Part shown: positions 35,543-46,493 of the stretch, piece after piece
How the letters are laid out: every line of letters starts with the position of its first letter
Position numbering within the stretch: position 1 is the first letter of the stretch
From: Davidsoniella eucalypti
Lineage: Eukaryota; Ascomycota; Sordariomycetes; Microascales; Ceratocystidaceae
Direction of reading: 5' to 3'
DNA: 64,000 nt
NCBI GenBank assembly: GCA_004009845.1
Contig: RMBW01000060.1
Span: 1-64,000 of the forward strand
Notes under the pieces: model-generated
Told to the model about the DNA's origin: nothing
Seen by the model: the letters and a program-made list of their open reading frames with translations, nothing else
Database searches by the model: none
Program-made: the position numbers and the translations under genes

Positions 35543-37855
35543 ATGCCCTCGCATGGGCCCGTCCCTTCACGGGCTGCCATCCACGCTCTTCGCGGCATCG
35601 TCTTTGGCACGTCCTGCTCACTGGCGTTGATTTCCGAGGAGCGTCGGCGCCGTACCGATATCGCATGGACAATCGTCGAAAATGGGCGTCTGATACGTTC
35701 GCAGCGCTGCTACCACTCGGGCGGTCTGGCTACGGTGCGTGGGCGCTTCGATGCGGCAGCTACGACTATGACACCCATTCCGTCCGCGGCAGACAGTGAT
35801 CGCTGGGACGCACAATTCGTGTCTTCAGAGCGAGGAAGACCTCTTTTAAGCAGCCAACGAAACCACGATGTTTATTCGAGGAAGAAGAGCGCCAAGCAGA
35901 ATCACTGGGAGACTCATCCGGATATCAGAAAACCAGCCTACGAGAATATATTGCCCCACGAGGCACCGGTGTATAAGAAGACGCGATTCATAGATGCTAT
36001 TGCGGTTGTCAACACGAAGACAGGCACTGAGCGACTACAGGCTCTGTCGGATGCCATCGAGGCCGAGCAAGACCCGTTTAATGCCGCGTTGAAGAGACTG
36101 GCGTCTCTACTGAATAGCATAGACTGCCCGCCTTTCAAGTTGCAAGAAGCGCTTTGGCAGGCCCATCATGCTGGCCGCAAGCTCAAGTTTCTCCCCGATG
36201 CTTTGTTGGAGCTCTCGCGGTCTGTACAGCTTGTACTGCTTTCTTGTGGAGATGCACAGGCTGCTGGCAAGACTCTTTTAGCACTTGCGCAAGACAAGCG
36301 CGTAGATAAGGCTTCACTGTTGAAGCATCACCCAGGCCACATCGTTTCTGAGATACTCGCCATTAGTGATATGATGTATATCTCCACCGAGCAAAGAATC
36401 GAGAGGTTCACCCTGGCCGGTCAGATCTTGTCAACGCTCAGTCAACCGCTACGAGATCTTCATCGGAATAGATACAGCCGCATGTGCGACGTCATATGCA
36501 GATCTTTGCGCCTGGATGCCACAGGAAAAGTCGCAGTGGCGTTTCTCCAAAGCTGCGGCGATGCCGGGTCTCAGATAGCGGCTGACATTGAAACTATGTA
36601 CGAGACTAAGTACTCTATGCTGAACATGGAAAACTGGAAAGCTGCTAAGGAAGAAAGCGGCACAGCTGGCACACCGATGGTCATCCGTAGGGTACAGCCC
36701 GTCTGTCACTACAAGTCCATCGATCAACTCATGGCGAACATGAAGCTCTCCTTCAAGCACGGCCGCTATGCTGAGGTGATGGAGTGTTTCAAGAGGCACG
36801 TCAAGAACAAAGGCCGGCGATCCAATGCATGCCTTATGTTAGCCGTACAAGCAGCGGACAAACTCACTGGTGAGACACTTGGAACTCGCGCCATCGGCGT
36901 TTTCCGTGAGGCATCCCGGGCGCGATACAAGATCACGGAGGACTTATCGCGTATGATTGCCCAGCGGTTCGACAGGATGGAACAGGACATTGAAGTGGGA
37001 GACTTTGGCCACAATAGCATGTATCCGCATGTCGAACACCTGCTGCGCTCTGTGCGTGATTTCTGCAGTGATCCAGGCTTCCTCGCGTATAACCGCATGG
37101 CACGCGCCTGCCTACGCACGCGTGACTATATCGGCGCCGTGAGACTAAGTCTAGCCTCGATCAAGAAACACGGCCGCAACAACCTGTTCTTCCATCCATT
37201 CATGGCGTCTAACCTTGTGTTTGCCTTTTCTGCGTTGCGCCAATACAACATCCTCGATATCTTCGTGAAACTCCTAGACAAATCGCCGCTCAATGCTGAC
37301 GACATCGTCAAGCAGGCGTTAGTGAGGGCTGAGAAGCGAATCACGGTGGCTGCGGAGTCGGCTCTCTGGGATAAAACTCGTCTACAGCATGTTCAAGGTC
37401 TGCAGATCGTGGGCGCTGCTTTAGATCGTGTGCGTATGCATCGTCAAGCTTCCGGTATCTCCGATTCGGGCTTGAGCCTCGATGGGACCGACGTCCTGTA
37501 CGAAGAGCAAGAGATGGGAGATCTGGCCAATGATGTAGAGATGGAACCGCATCTCGATGCGTATCCGATGGCGGAAATCGCAAATATCGGCTCATTCTCC
37601 GCCTTAGACTTGGTTGAAGTCATGAATCACTTGGTTGCTAGGTGGGATAAGATGGATGGAGATATTCTCAAGATGGCAGAAGCACGCGATGCAATGGCGA
37701 CGGCACAGACACCGGCAACTGCCGTGGCATCACGAAGTTATGGCGTTCGTACGAATGGTTCTTTACAGAATCAACAACAACAAGTTTTGATGCCATCTAT
37801 TAAGACGACGCGGACACTCCATGAATCCGTGTCTCCGATTCCTACTACCAGTTAA
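35543..37855 (+). CDS. Large helical, probably mitochondrial PPR-like protein
   Basis: One uninterrupted exon of 770 residues. The N-terminus (VPSRAAIHALRGIVFGTSC, then ISEERRRRTDIAW) is a pattern I associate with conserved fungal PPR-domain proteins, and is Arg-rich as expected for mitochondrial import. The body (about 130-700) is almost all amphipathic helix, with paired-helix stretches such as FKHGRYAEVMECFKRHVKNKG and YNRMARACLRTRDYIGAVRLSLASIKKHG that resemble degenerate 35-residue PPR units. The C-terminal 80 residues are low complexity with a QQQQ run. PPR proteins bind organellar RNA; that role is inferred, and a TPR-like protein is the main alternative. The reading frame has no internal break and strong coding character. 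Confidence 0.75.
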   Translation: MPSHGPVPSRAAIHALRGIVFGTSCSLALISEERRRRTDIAWTIVENGRLIRSQRCYHSGGLATVRGRFDAAATTMTPIPSAADSDRWDAQFVSSERGRPLLSSQRNHDVYSRKKSAKQNHWETHPDIRKPAYENILPHEAPVYKKTRFIDAIAVVNTKTGTERLQALSDAIEAEQDPFNAALKRLASLLNSIDCPPFKLQEALWQAHHAGRKLKFLPDALLELSRSVQLVLLSCGDAQAAGKTLLALAQDKRVDKASLLKHHPGHIVSEILAISDMMYISTEQRIERFTLAGQILSTLSQPLRDLHRNRYSRMCDVICRSLRLDATGKVAVAFLQSCGDAGSQIAADIETMYETKYSMLNMENWKAAKEESGTAGTPMVIRRVQPVCHYKSIDQLMANMKLSFKHGRYAEVMECFKRHVKNKGRRSNACLMLAVQAADKLTGETLGTRAIGVFREASRARYKITEDLSRMIAQRFDRMEQDIEVGDFGHNSMYPHVEHLLRSVRDFCSDPGFLAYNRMARACLRTRDYIGAVRLSLASIKKHGRNNLFFHPFMASNLVFAFSALRQYNILDIFVKLLDKSPLNADDIVKQALVRAEKRITVAAESALWDKTRLQHVQGLQIVGAALDRVRMHRQASGISDSGLSLDGTDVLYEEQEMGDLANDVEMEPHLDAYPMAEIANIGSFSALDLVEVMNHLVARWDKMDGDILKMAEARDAMATAQTPATAVASRSYGVRTNGSLQNQQQQVLMPSIKTTRTLHESVSPIPTTS

Positions 37856-38350
37856 GGGCTGATGAAGACTAACGAAAAGCATATTTACGCACTACTGTTA
37901 CTACCATTGTATCATCATATAACCGAACACACAACGTCTACTTCTTTTTTCGAGTGCCACACCGAGCATATACATAAAACTATATAGAATCACGATTGGA
38001 TAATCATTAATCTCGACCTCACGAAGTCGGTCTTTCTATGTCTTCACTAATTCTCTGCCTTGAAAATCGTGAATATCTGTTGGTGTAGCCATGGTGAAAA
38101 TCACCTCTGAATTTCGAACCAATCAATGACTTTACCGTAGCGGACCATCCACTTTTTCTTACCTTCTTCCAACATGTATCTAAAAGAGTTGCCTGTATTC
38201 AATCCATATCTTTCGGCCATGTAGCTTCCTAATGTTTCCATCGCCACAGCTTTTGTCATATCCGCCTTCTATACATCAAAAAAGAGAGAATATCTTCAAC
38301 TTGGACGTTAAATATAATCAAATCAAATATCTTCAACTTGAAATAAAAAG
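37856..38350. other. Intergenic, 0.5 kb, no gene seen
   Basis: Short AT-rich spacer between two genes on the same strand; holds the 3' end of one and the promoter of the next. Confidence 0.55.
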
Positions 38351-39096
38351 ATGCACTTTACTGTTCTCCGCAGCACCTCCTCCCAAAGCATTAGATCCCT
38401 CAACACTCACAAGAACTACAGCACACTCACAGCCTACCAGCGCCTCTTCTTTTCCGCTTCTGCGTTCCCGCGGACACGAACCACCATGGCTTCCACCGCC
38501 ACTTTTGCTCCTGGCCAGAACATGGCTTCGCTGCAGTCCAGACTCGCTTCTCTGCTTCTTGCCGACGACGAGTCAACCGGGGACCTGCGTAGCGGGCGTT
38601 GGTCTTTGGCAGATGGCGGGGAAGGACTGGAACGGTCGTTCAAGTTTAAGACATTTGCAAAGACTTGGGTAAATATATATGAGGGTTTTTTTTTGGTTTT
38701 TTTGGCTGTATGAAATGCTAACTTTTGGTGTGTTCTGTGTTAAAATTAGGATTTCATGACTGCTGTTTCGCTGCAATGCAAGCTTAAAAACCACCATCCG
38801 GAATGGTCAAACGTCAGTTCAAACCGTCTCTCCAAGTCATCTCCTATATATACATACACACATATACATATTCACCGTTTCTATAGGTCTATAACACCAC
38901 ATTCATCCGCTGGACCACACATGATCCGCGTGGCTTGACCGCCCTCGATATCGATCTAGCTCAGATATGCGACTCCATCGCCGCGGATTTCGGTGAATTG
39001 CCGCCTGAAGAATCCGTTTCGTGCTCTCTCAAGACCTTGGCTGGAACTGCGGCCGATAAAGCTGGAACTGACTGTTGTACGCCAAAGAAGAAATGA
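38351..39096 (+). CDS. Pterin-4a-carbinolamine dehydratase (PCD/DCoH family)
   Basis: Three exons (38351-38668, 38750-38812, 38887-39096) join in frame to 196 residues. The family signature is split over exons 2 and 3: CKLKNHHPEWSN, then VYNTTFIRWTTHDPRGLTALD, including the catalytic His-His-Pro-x-Trp. The first 45 residues (MHFTVLRSTSSQSIRSLNTHK and on) are Ser/Arg-rich and look like a mitochondrial presequence. An internal ATG at 38486 would give a protein without it. The enzyme dehydrates 4a-hydroxytetrahydrobiopterin, recycling the cofactor of aromatic amino-acid hydroxylases. The linker between the targeting part and the core and the tail after residue 170 are longer than in bacterial forms. 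Confidence 0.9.
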
Positions 39097-39867
39097 AACG
39101 AAATCCTCTTACCCTTAGTTGCTTGATGTGTATCCTATAATATATCGATATTGGTATAATGCCGATTTCGTTGCTTTCGTACTCGGTTTTATACATATCA
39201 AAATAGAAACCATGAGCATTATGTGTAGCAAATCTCGAACAATTTACACATTGACGGCAATATAAAAGGGAAAACCCTAGTTTGGTATCATCACTTGGAA
39301 ACACTATGTAAAGTCTAGTAATATAAAGAAGAAAAAAAAGACAAGTATTATTATAAAAATGTGTACGATGTTGTTATGAAAGTCCCGTATAAGTCCTTCT
39401 TCCGCCCGGATAGCTGCCTGCTCGTCGAAAGCATCGCATCTAATTAAAGCATATAACATCAAATCTCTGAATCTGTAAAAAATGGTAAACGCCGGTCCTA
39501 AAAAATTATTGTGTAAATAGCGGTTAAGGGCGAAATAATAATGTGTAAAAGTTTGGTTGTGGGTGTGATGTTGTAAAGATCAAGTCATGACGCATATTGT
39601 GCATAGTTTACTTTATGCACAATTCCTCCCCTACTCTTCTTCTCCGTTTACTCCAAAGACGCAAAAATAACGCCCATTTGAAAGTATGAGAATGACGATA
39701 CAACCCCCCAAGTATATGTACAAGCAAACACTAAAAGAGACATACTCTTGACAAGTGTCATTTCCGATTGACAAAAAAAAATTGCAATAAGACAAAGTAC
39801 TTATCCTACTGCTCGGATTTATGACCGAGGTAGTGAATAGAGTAGCCTGAACAGGCGAACAGCGCAT
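39097..39867. other. Convergent spacer between PCD gene and ERG25
   Basis: AT-rich 3' regions of two convergent genes; no gene seen. Confidence 0.6.
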
Positions 39868-41060
39868 TTACTGAGCCTTCTTGATCTTGGTGAGCTTCTT
39901 GTCGCGGCGGGCCTTGCGAGCCTCGTGGGAAGCCTCGGTATCGAGAAGCTTGTCCCACCAGCGGAAAGAAGAAGCGTAGTTGCCAATGAACTTCTCGTGG
40001 TGGACATCGTGGTGCTCGGCACCGGCCCAGAAGGGCAGGAAGTGGTGCAGAGACCAGGGGAAATCGTAGCCAGAGTGAGAGTCAACAGCCTGGAACAGAC
40101 GGCCAACAATCCAGACGTACATGGTGAACAGGTGCAGATCCTTGGTCAGGTAAACCCACAGAGCGGGAGAGCCGACAGTACCGACACCCAGAAGCATGAC
40201 TTCAATAGGCGAAGCGTATTCAGCAGCCAGACCGAAGGGAGCCGAGTAGTAGTGGTGCAGCTTGTGAATAGCCTTGTATAGAGGGCCGTAGTGCAGAGTG
40301 CGGTGCAGAACATAGTGCCAGAAGTCCTCCATGACGAAGAATATGCAGACCTGGTAGGCAATCTTCCACCACGGGGGGAAGGGAACACCGTAGTCCATGC
40401 CGCAGAAGGTGGCGATAGGGTGGAAGAACCAGATCTGGGGAAGTTCGACAGTAAAGTGGGAAGCGAGGACAAGCGCGGCGCAGTTCAACTGCTCTCTCCA
40501 GGTGGGAATCTTGGTCTATAGGCAATGATTGGTTAGACATATTGGCGCATACACGGTGTTTGTTTCTTTGTTCGCATTGGATATGAACGTACGGGCTGAA
40601 GCTTGTACTTGTCAAAGTAGCGGATAGAGCCGATGATGATCCATGGCAGACTGCGGCCGAAGTAGAAGAGCTCGTGCATGGTGAAGCTCATGATGCCGGT
40701 GGCCAGAGTATCGTTGCCGATCCACAGGTACCAAGCCTATAAACGGAGAGAATTGTGTTAGAAGCGCATTGGTTCACGGTGCGAAGTGAGGCGCGAAGCA
40801 GTGTTATCGCGATATCGGATTGGTTGGAGTGAAGGACATACGGCCCAGAGACGCTCGATATAACTGAGCTGAACATTGTATTTGGCGACCTCCTCAACAA
40901 TGGTCAAATAATTCTGCGTTTGATTCAACGCGAATGACGTCGCGTTACTGTAATTACAGAAGCCAATGTTAGCAATTGTTTATGGATATGGCTTGAAGTA
41001 AATTTGGCGGTGGGAAGCCTCTGGGAAGCCTCGAGATAAAACGTACGCGAGCATAGACAT
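39868..41060 (-). CDS. ERG25: C-4 sterol methyl oxidase (ergosterol pathway)
   Basis: Four exons: 41047-41060 (14 nt), 40842-40947, 40593-40736 and 39868-40515, giving 303 residues. The three histidine boxes of the fatty-acid-hydroxylase superfamily are present: HRTLH (about 159-163), HKLHH (172-176) and HHDVHH (256-261). They bind the di-iron centre that oxidises the C-4 methyl groups of 4,4-dimethylzymosterol in the endoplasmic reticulum. Hydrophobic spans flank box 1, and the protein ends in KKAQ, a KKxx ER-retrieval signal. The 14-nt first exon (Met-Ser-Met-Leu plus two bases) is needed to supply a start before the NATSFALNQTQNY segment and has a GTACGT donor. Length agrees with yeast Erg25. 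Confidence 0.95.
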
Positions 41061-44000
41061 GGTGGGCGATTGAATTAAAAAAATAATAAACAGGGCGAAG
41101 AGAAAAGAAGACAAGAAGAAGAAATAAAGAACCAAGAAGGCGATCCTCTATTGAATAGCAAAGAGAGATGAGAAGCAAGCAGTAGACAGGAAAAAAAGAA
41201 GAAGAAAAAGGAGGGAAGAAAAAGATTAAGTACTTGTCTTCTTGTTGTGATTTGCCTGGCGTTTTCTCAGCATTTTCTGGAGATTGCACCGGCTCAGAAA
41301 TTGCCTGGTGCTGCAACCAAAAACATTGCTAAGTAGTTGCTTGGACTGGCACTCTTCCCCTGCCAGGCGCAGGAAGGAACACATAGGAGCAAGGTAGCAA
41401 CTACAAACTAAACTCTTAGGAATAAAAAAGGAGTTTTCAAGCGGGCACTGCTAATCAGAACAAAACGGCAACTACGACGAACTAAGCACATAGCAAAAAC
41501 AGACACTATACTACAAAGCTAAGTACCGGCATGTACTCAGTACAAGTGCCATCACGGCACCCCAGCAACTCTAGCAACACAACATCGACATGACAGAGCA
41601 TTGTTGGCTAGTAATTCAGCAATACTGTAGAATCAAATTGCCTAGCATGGGCACTAAATGGCGCCAGAATTGGACGAGAAATCGTCCCATCGAGCAGTGC
41701 TGGCGATCCGGCTTCCGAGACCCACCTAGACACTCGCCATTGGCTGATCAGCCCACTTCTTAGAGCTTTTCCGTGCGCCTTCCGATATGCATCGAAACGG
41801 TTCAGCAAGTTCTTATTCGGGTTGCCTTCGAACCTGATTTATCTGGTCATGCCAGACGACAGGCATTGTTTAACATTGATCGCCCTTGTACATGTAATTC
41901 AGGGACCAAACTACGATTACGACTGCAACCATTCATGTCCTATGTATATAATGTACAATACAGTACAATTATGCTACAGCAAAGCATAGAAAGGATTCAT
42001 CTTCTGAGACGTGGGTAATGGCTTAGAAGATAAAAAATGAAAAAAATATGAAAAAGCTGTCTCACTCCCAATTTGATTGGCTGCGTATTCGGGATTCTTA
42101 TGCTCACAGCCAAAACGCCCCACACTCCCTCTAGATTGTCTTTGCATGTGGCGTCGATGCGGCTCTGTTAAAGTTGATACAAAAACAAAGAAAAAGCGGA
42201 TAGCGCCACAGCAAATAACGGTAAGGTCCACACCTACAACTGGATAAAGTGCTGACAGTTGTTGCTGTGGCGCGACACGCTTGGCCTTTTTCTCGCATTC
42301 GTGTTGAGGTTTTGGAAGGCTAAATTGATGGTGGGCGACGGCGATGTGCGATTGGCTCAGGGGTGCTTGTTTATCCTTTTCACTTCTTTTTGTTGTTTTT
42401 TTGGTCCCTTTTTGGCTTGTGATTCTCCATCACGTGAATTTCGATACTTGACACTCGAGATGCGACATAAAACGTTTATTCCGCCAATATACATACATAA
42501 CTAACAAAAAGTTAATGATAGCATAGAAAGTAACTACTCGACAGTGCGGGATGATTAAAAAAGGCTAGTCTACTTAGCATCTTCCAGATTCACTAAAACA
42601 TGCTCGTAATAAAAAGGAATCATCACAATCGATGATACTCAATCAGCATATTTGCAAGCCAATCTCTATGTTTGCCACACTAAAATGCCGATTTTCGGGA
42701 AAATCAAGGTTGCATGAAAGCATCAAAAGTGGCGTCTTGCTTCAGTCTAAGGTCGAGTGGAAAATAAAAGTATAGGTTTCAATTACAGTTGAATGCCTCT
42801 TACTATACTTTGGAATTGGTGCTGGAATTCCCTCAAACACGGGGTATATATATGTACATATATCTAAGTGAAATAAATTAAAACAGAACTCGTTCATGAA
42901 CCAACCTAGAAGAAGAATCTGAAGCAAATGGTTATATCAGAAACAAAAAAACTCAATGCGAGATAACAACTACATACATATGTACTATATTGAGCACTCA
43001 ATCACACCAACTTAGCCTCTATTCAGACCCAGTATCAACATCTCTGAATAGTCCCATTCTCCCTAATATGTATAATGGCTTAAAGTCTGTAAATATAAAA
43101 ACCCTATCAGACCCAATGATCATTGTTATGTAGATAGAGGCTTGAAATTTACGTCTACCCAAACGGATTGAGTTTGACTAAGAATATAGCATTGCTATGT
43201 TGGTTGGATTTTCATATCCATCATCAAGACTGTCACTCATTTAGGTCTATTGTACGTAAAAGCCGAGAGTAACTCGAAGCGTGTTGTTGATCTTGAGATT
43301 ACCTTCATCTACTTTTGAGTTAGTACTTTATACAGGCTTGGTCAAACCCCAAACCATAACAACCTAGTATGGGATGGGCAGTGGTATGCATTTAAGACCG
43401 AATAGTCAGATCACTATTATCTCCCTCTGTACCATTATGAACACCATAACTCATACTTACTTTTGTGACATCTTGATAAGCCCCTGAGAGCCATATAATG
43501 GTAAACATATGCCATTACACAAGCAACAAAACAAAGCATACGGCAAGTTTGCTTCTACTCTTCAGATTGCTCTAAGGGAGTATGATGTTATATGCTCTAT
43601 GATACTGCCGTAGAAGAAAATAAATCTGAAATAGAAAGCTAAACGTGCACATGAACTAATTTGTACAATAGAAAGTAAATTCTCTGGTTTAATGGAATCA
43701 GATGTATTCAAAGTGCCATTTAACCTATATAAGGATAGTTAGAGGCTCTGGAGGTGCTTAGAGGTTGATGATGATAGGTTGGACAAAGTCAAGGTGCCGA
43801 TAGAGTTGTTAGGGTTATACTAGGTTGTTGTTGGTCAGGCCAGCCAGCCTCTGTTATGAAGTCATTGAAACCAAAAGATTGATATTTTATGCCTATCTCA
43901 AGGTTTGAATAAAATGCAAGGCTCTGGTGAAGCCCGGAATTGAGTATCTGACACTCTCTTTATACTAATGAACCTCTTTAGCACATTGTGAGTTGGGGTC

Positions 44001-45105
44001 GACTATGCCTTTTTAAACTTCATTGTAAGCTTTGACTGGCTCGTCGTCATAGGTATAGACGAATATTGATAGCCGTCTCAAACGACATCTTGATAGAGAC
44101 TCTAGAAGAATAGTCAGGATCTTTTTCTTGAGTAACAACACTAAAATATTCGAACTTGGGTAGCAGGAGTTACTCTCAAATTGAGAAACAATTGTTGATG
44201 ACTAAAAGGGGAATAAATATCTATGAACTGTATTCATAGATGCTTTATAAGTCAAACCAAGGCAGGGATCCACTTGTTGTACTCCGGCTCGGCTTTTCAT
44301 ATTTCAAGGCTTGGTCGTTAAGATAATAGTTGTAAAAGTGTTATTTAGTAGTTATGAAGAAAGGCTACACATTCCGATGATCCTTCGACTCTTGAGTGTT
44401 CGTCCTTGACTCGAGAACAAACTGCCGTGTTAGGTACTTTCAACCATCTGTTGCCACGATATTAAAGTGTGGTTAGGTATAACATCCAGGAGGATTTCTG
44501 GATGATAAATCTATTCTTACAACCAACATACGATGGCTCAACTATATGTGACTAGTTTTTCAATCAGTCGGTGGCTCCATGCCAAGCCTTTTAGTTAGAA
44601 GATATAGTAAGAGGAAAGAAGGTTGAAAAGTAGAAAGTGACTTGTAACGTAGATAATAGTAGCAATATAATAGTTGTATGATATATGTATATCTGTTCAA
44701 AATTGTGTGTGTACATGGCTATTATCTTTTGGATGTGGTCTATGGATATGAATCACAATGATATGGAATATATCCAAATCAATATGTGATTTAGCTACCT
44801 AAGTACAGATATATAGATATATACCAAGGTGCCTAATTGGCAATAGTTTACATAACTATATATATAGAGGGTTAACAAGATTCAGACTATTATGTCAATC
44901 AGGCGACAAAGGTATGCCTATTAGGCATCAAGATGAGTTTACAATCATTGTGACATGTCAATTAGGCACCAAGGGGATATTATTATTTTGGCAAAATTTG
45001 TAGGTAAGTTATTTTTCTATAAACCGTAAGTCCAAGTTATTGGGGTCGTATGTAAGAAGCAATATCAACAATGACTTTGTGTGTAGTCATAACAGCTTAG
45101 TTTGT
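41061..45105. other. 4 kb gene-free region, strongly AT-rich from about 42.5 kb
   Basis: No supported gene. 41061-42500 includes the ERG25 leader region and a TCACGTGA site at 42430-42437. From about 42500 to 45080 the sequence is AT-rich with stops in all frames and long runs of ATAT, consistent with old transposon DNA degraded by C-to-T mutation. No element protein remains recognisable. A small inverted-repeat element lies at 44824-44974. Confidence 0.5.
44824..44974. mobile_element. MITE-like element of about 150 bp with terminal inverted repeats
   Basis: The left end CCAAGGTGCCTAATTGG is matched in reverse complement by the right end (CAATTAGGCACCAAGG) with two or three mismatches. The interior is AT-rich and non-coding, and a further GCCTATTAGGC palindrome lies at about 44918. 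A clean target duplication is not obvious. Size and termini fit a miniature inverted-repeat transposable element; a single copy in the window prevents confirmation. Confidence 0.4.
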
Positions 45106-45686
45106 CTAAGACTTGTTCTCGTAGTAATGTGCCATCTCAAGACCAGCTCTACGGAAGCCACACTTGACATAGAAGCCCTCGTTAGCTTCGCTGCAATCTA
45201 GAATGCTCTTGTAGCAGCCAACCTTCGCCGCAACGAAGTCGAGCGCCTGGATAATGCGAAGGCCCAGCTTCTTTCCCTGCTGGTCTTTGGCGACTGCAAT
45301 ATCCTCAATGTGGCCAACCAGGCCCAGGTTGTGAATACTATAAGGTCAGTTTGATTAATACAGTATTGCCTTTAAGGTTCGGGGGATCCATGACGGCTGA
45401 ATACATACAACTTGCGCTCGACAATCAAAGCTCCGGTACCGACAACCTTGCCGGTAGCAGTGTCCTCGATGACCAAAACATAGTAGCCATCTTGTGTGGC
45501 CATCCATTCGAAGCGCTGCTGGAAAGCCTCCTCTGAGATATCGCCAACTGTGGTTAGAACACGTAAGCAGTCAAGGAAACCGGTAGCAAAGTCGGCCTGT
45601 CGCAGGGGACGGGCGATGTAGCCCTCGGGTAGTTGCGAAGCAACCTCCGGAGAGATCAAATCGACGGAAAATAGTCCGTTAAACAT
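45106..45686 (-). CDS. GNA1: Glucosamine-6-phosphate N-acetyltransferase
   Basis: Two exons (45409-45686 and 45106-45337) give 169 residues. The GNAT fold is clear: YIARPLRQADFATGFLDCLRVLTTVGDIS at the start is typical of GNA1. YVLVIEDTATGKVVGTGALIVERK forms the central strands, and HIEDIAVAKDQQGKKLG (about 102-118) is the acetyl-CoA pyrophosphate loop. CYKSILDCSEANEGFYVKCGF is the C-terminal part. The enzyme acetylates glucosamine-6-phosphate in the cytosol on the way to UDP-GlcNAc, the precursor of chitin and glycosylation. The start at 45686 gives a normal N-terminus; an upstream in-frame extension to 45779 looks like leader. It is divergent to nothing close and lies 0.8 kb from the Spok-like gene. 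Confidence 0.95.
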
Positions 45687-46493
45687 CTTTGTGTGTATGT
45701 TGTTATATTTTTGGTCCACAAAGAATTGAAAGTTAAAGAAGCGAATGAAGGTTCTCAAGTACAACTTGGGAATAAACAATAAGCCACGAGAGGGGTCGTA
45801 TTCAAGGAAGGGACAAAAATGACCTTCCTTCCCTTTTCTATATGCAGAGAGAAGGCGGCTCAGCTCGTTTCCCCACTAAAACTTCACTGGCCACAACAGG
45901 GCAACTGGCAACTGCTGCAACTAAATAAAGACTTCACCTTCGTATTTGATTGTTAGTTCATCAAGGCTGATTCTTCATCCTAAGACAAGGGTCTTGAATT
46001 CAACCTACGTGTAGTTACATATAGAAAAGCAATATCTCTCCAAACTGTAAGATATCATTGCTCGAGTCCTATAAGTTAATCAACACCACTATCCACATAG
46101 AAGCATATTTACTATCAGTAAAACTATAGCATATTCTCACTGGACACAGTCTTTGGTGTTTCGACGCCACAGTTTCTTCTAAAAAGACAGCCAAACATGT
46201 ACTTTAATAGGATTCGGCTTGTGCCCATCATGAGAGCAATCGTGATATCTCCGATATTTGTCATCATTATTTAGTTTATTATTGTTGGTGAGGGTTCAAA
46301 CCTAAGTCACTTAGTGATTAGATATAAATATAGTCAACTGAAACCACTATTTAGTAGAAACTTGTGAAGAATTAGAATAACTAATGACTACATCTGTTGT
46401 TGATAGGATTCTATATAGACTAGCTTATACTTGATACAGATACAGAAGTCAAAGCAGCCCAAACCCAGAACATGAGCATTAGAGTGGATCCCT
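45687..46493. other. Intergenic, 0.8 kb, no gene seen
   Basis: GNA1 promoter and 3' side of the Spok-like gene. A lone tRNA B-box-like GGTTCAAACC at about 46285 has no matching A box. Confidence 0.5.

Noticed and set aside
46281..46291. tRNA B-box-like GGTTCAAACC
   Set aside because: No A box, acceptor stem or anticodon arm upstream within 100 bp.
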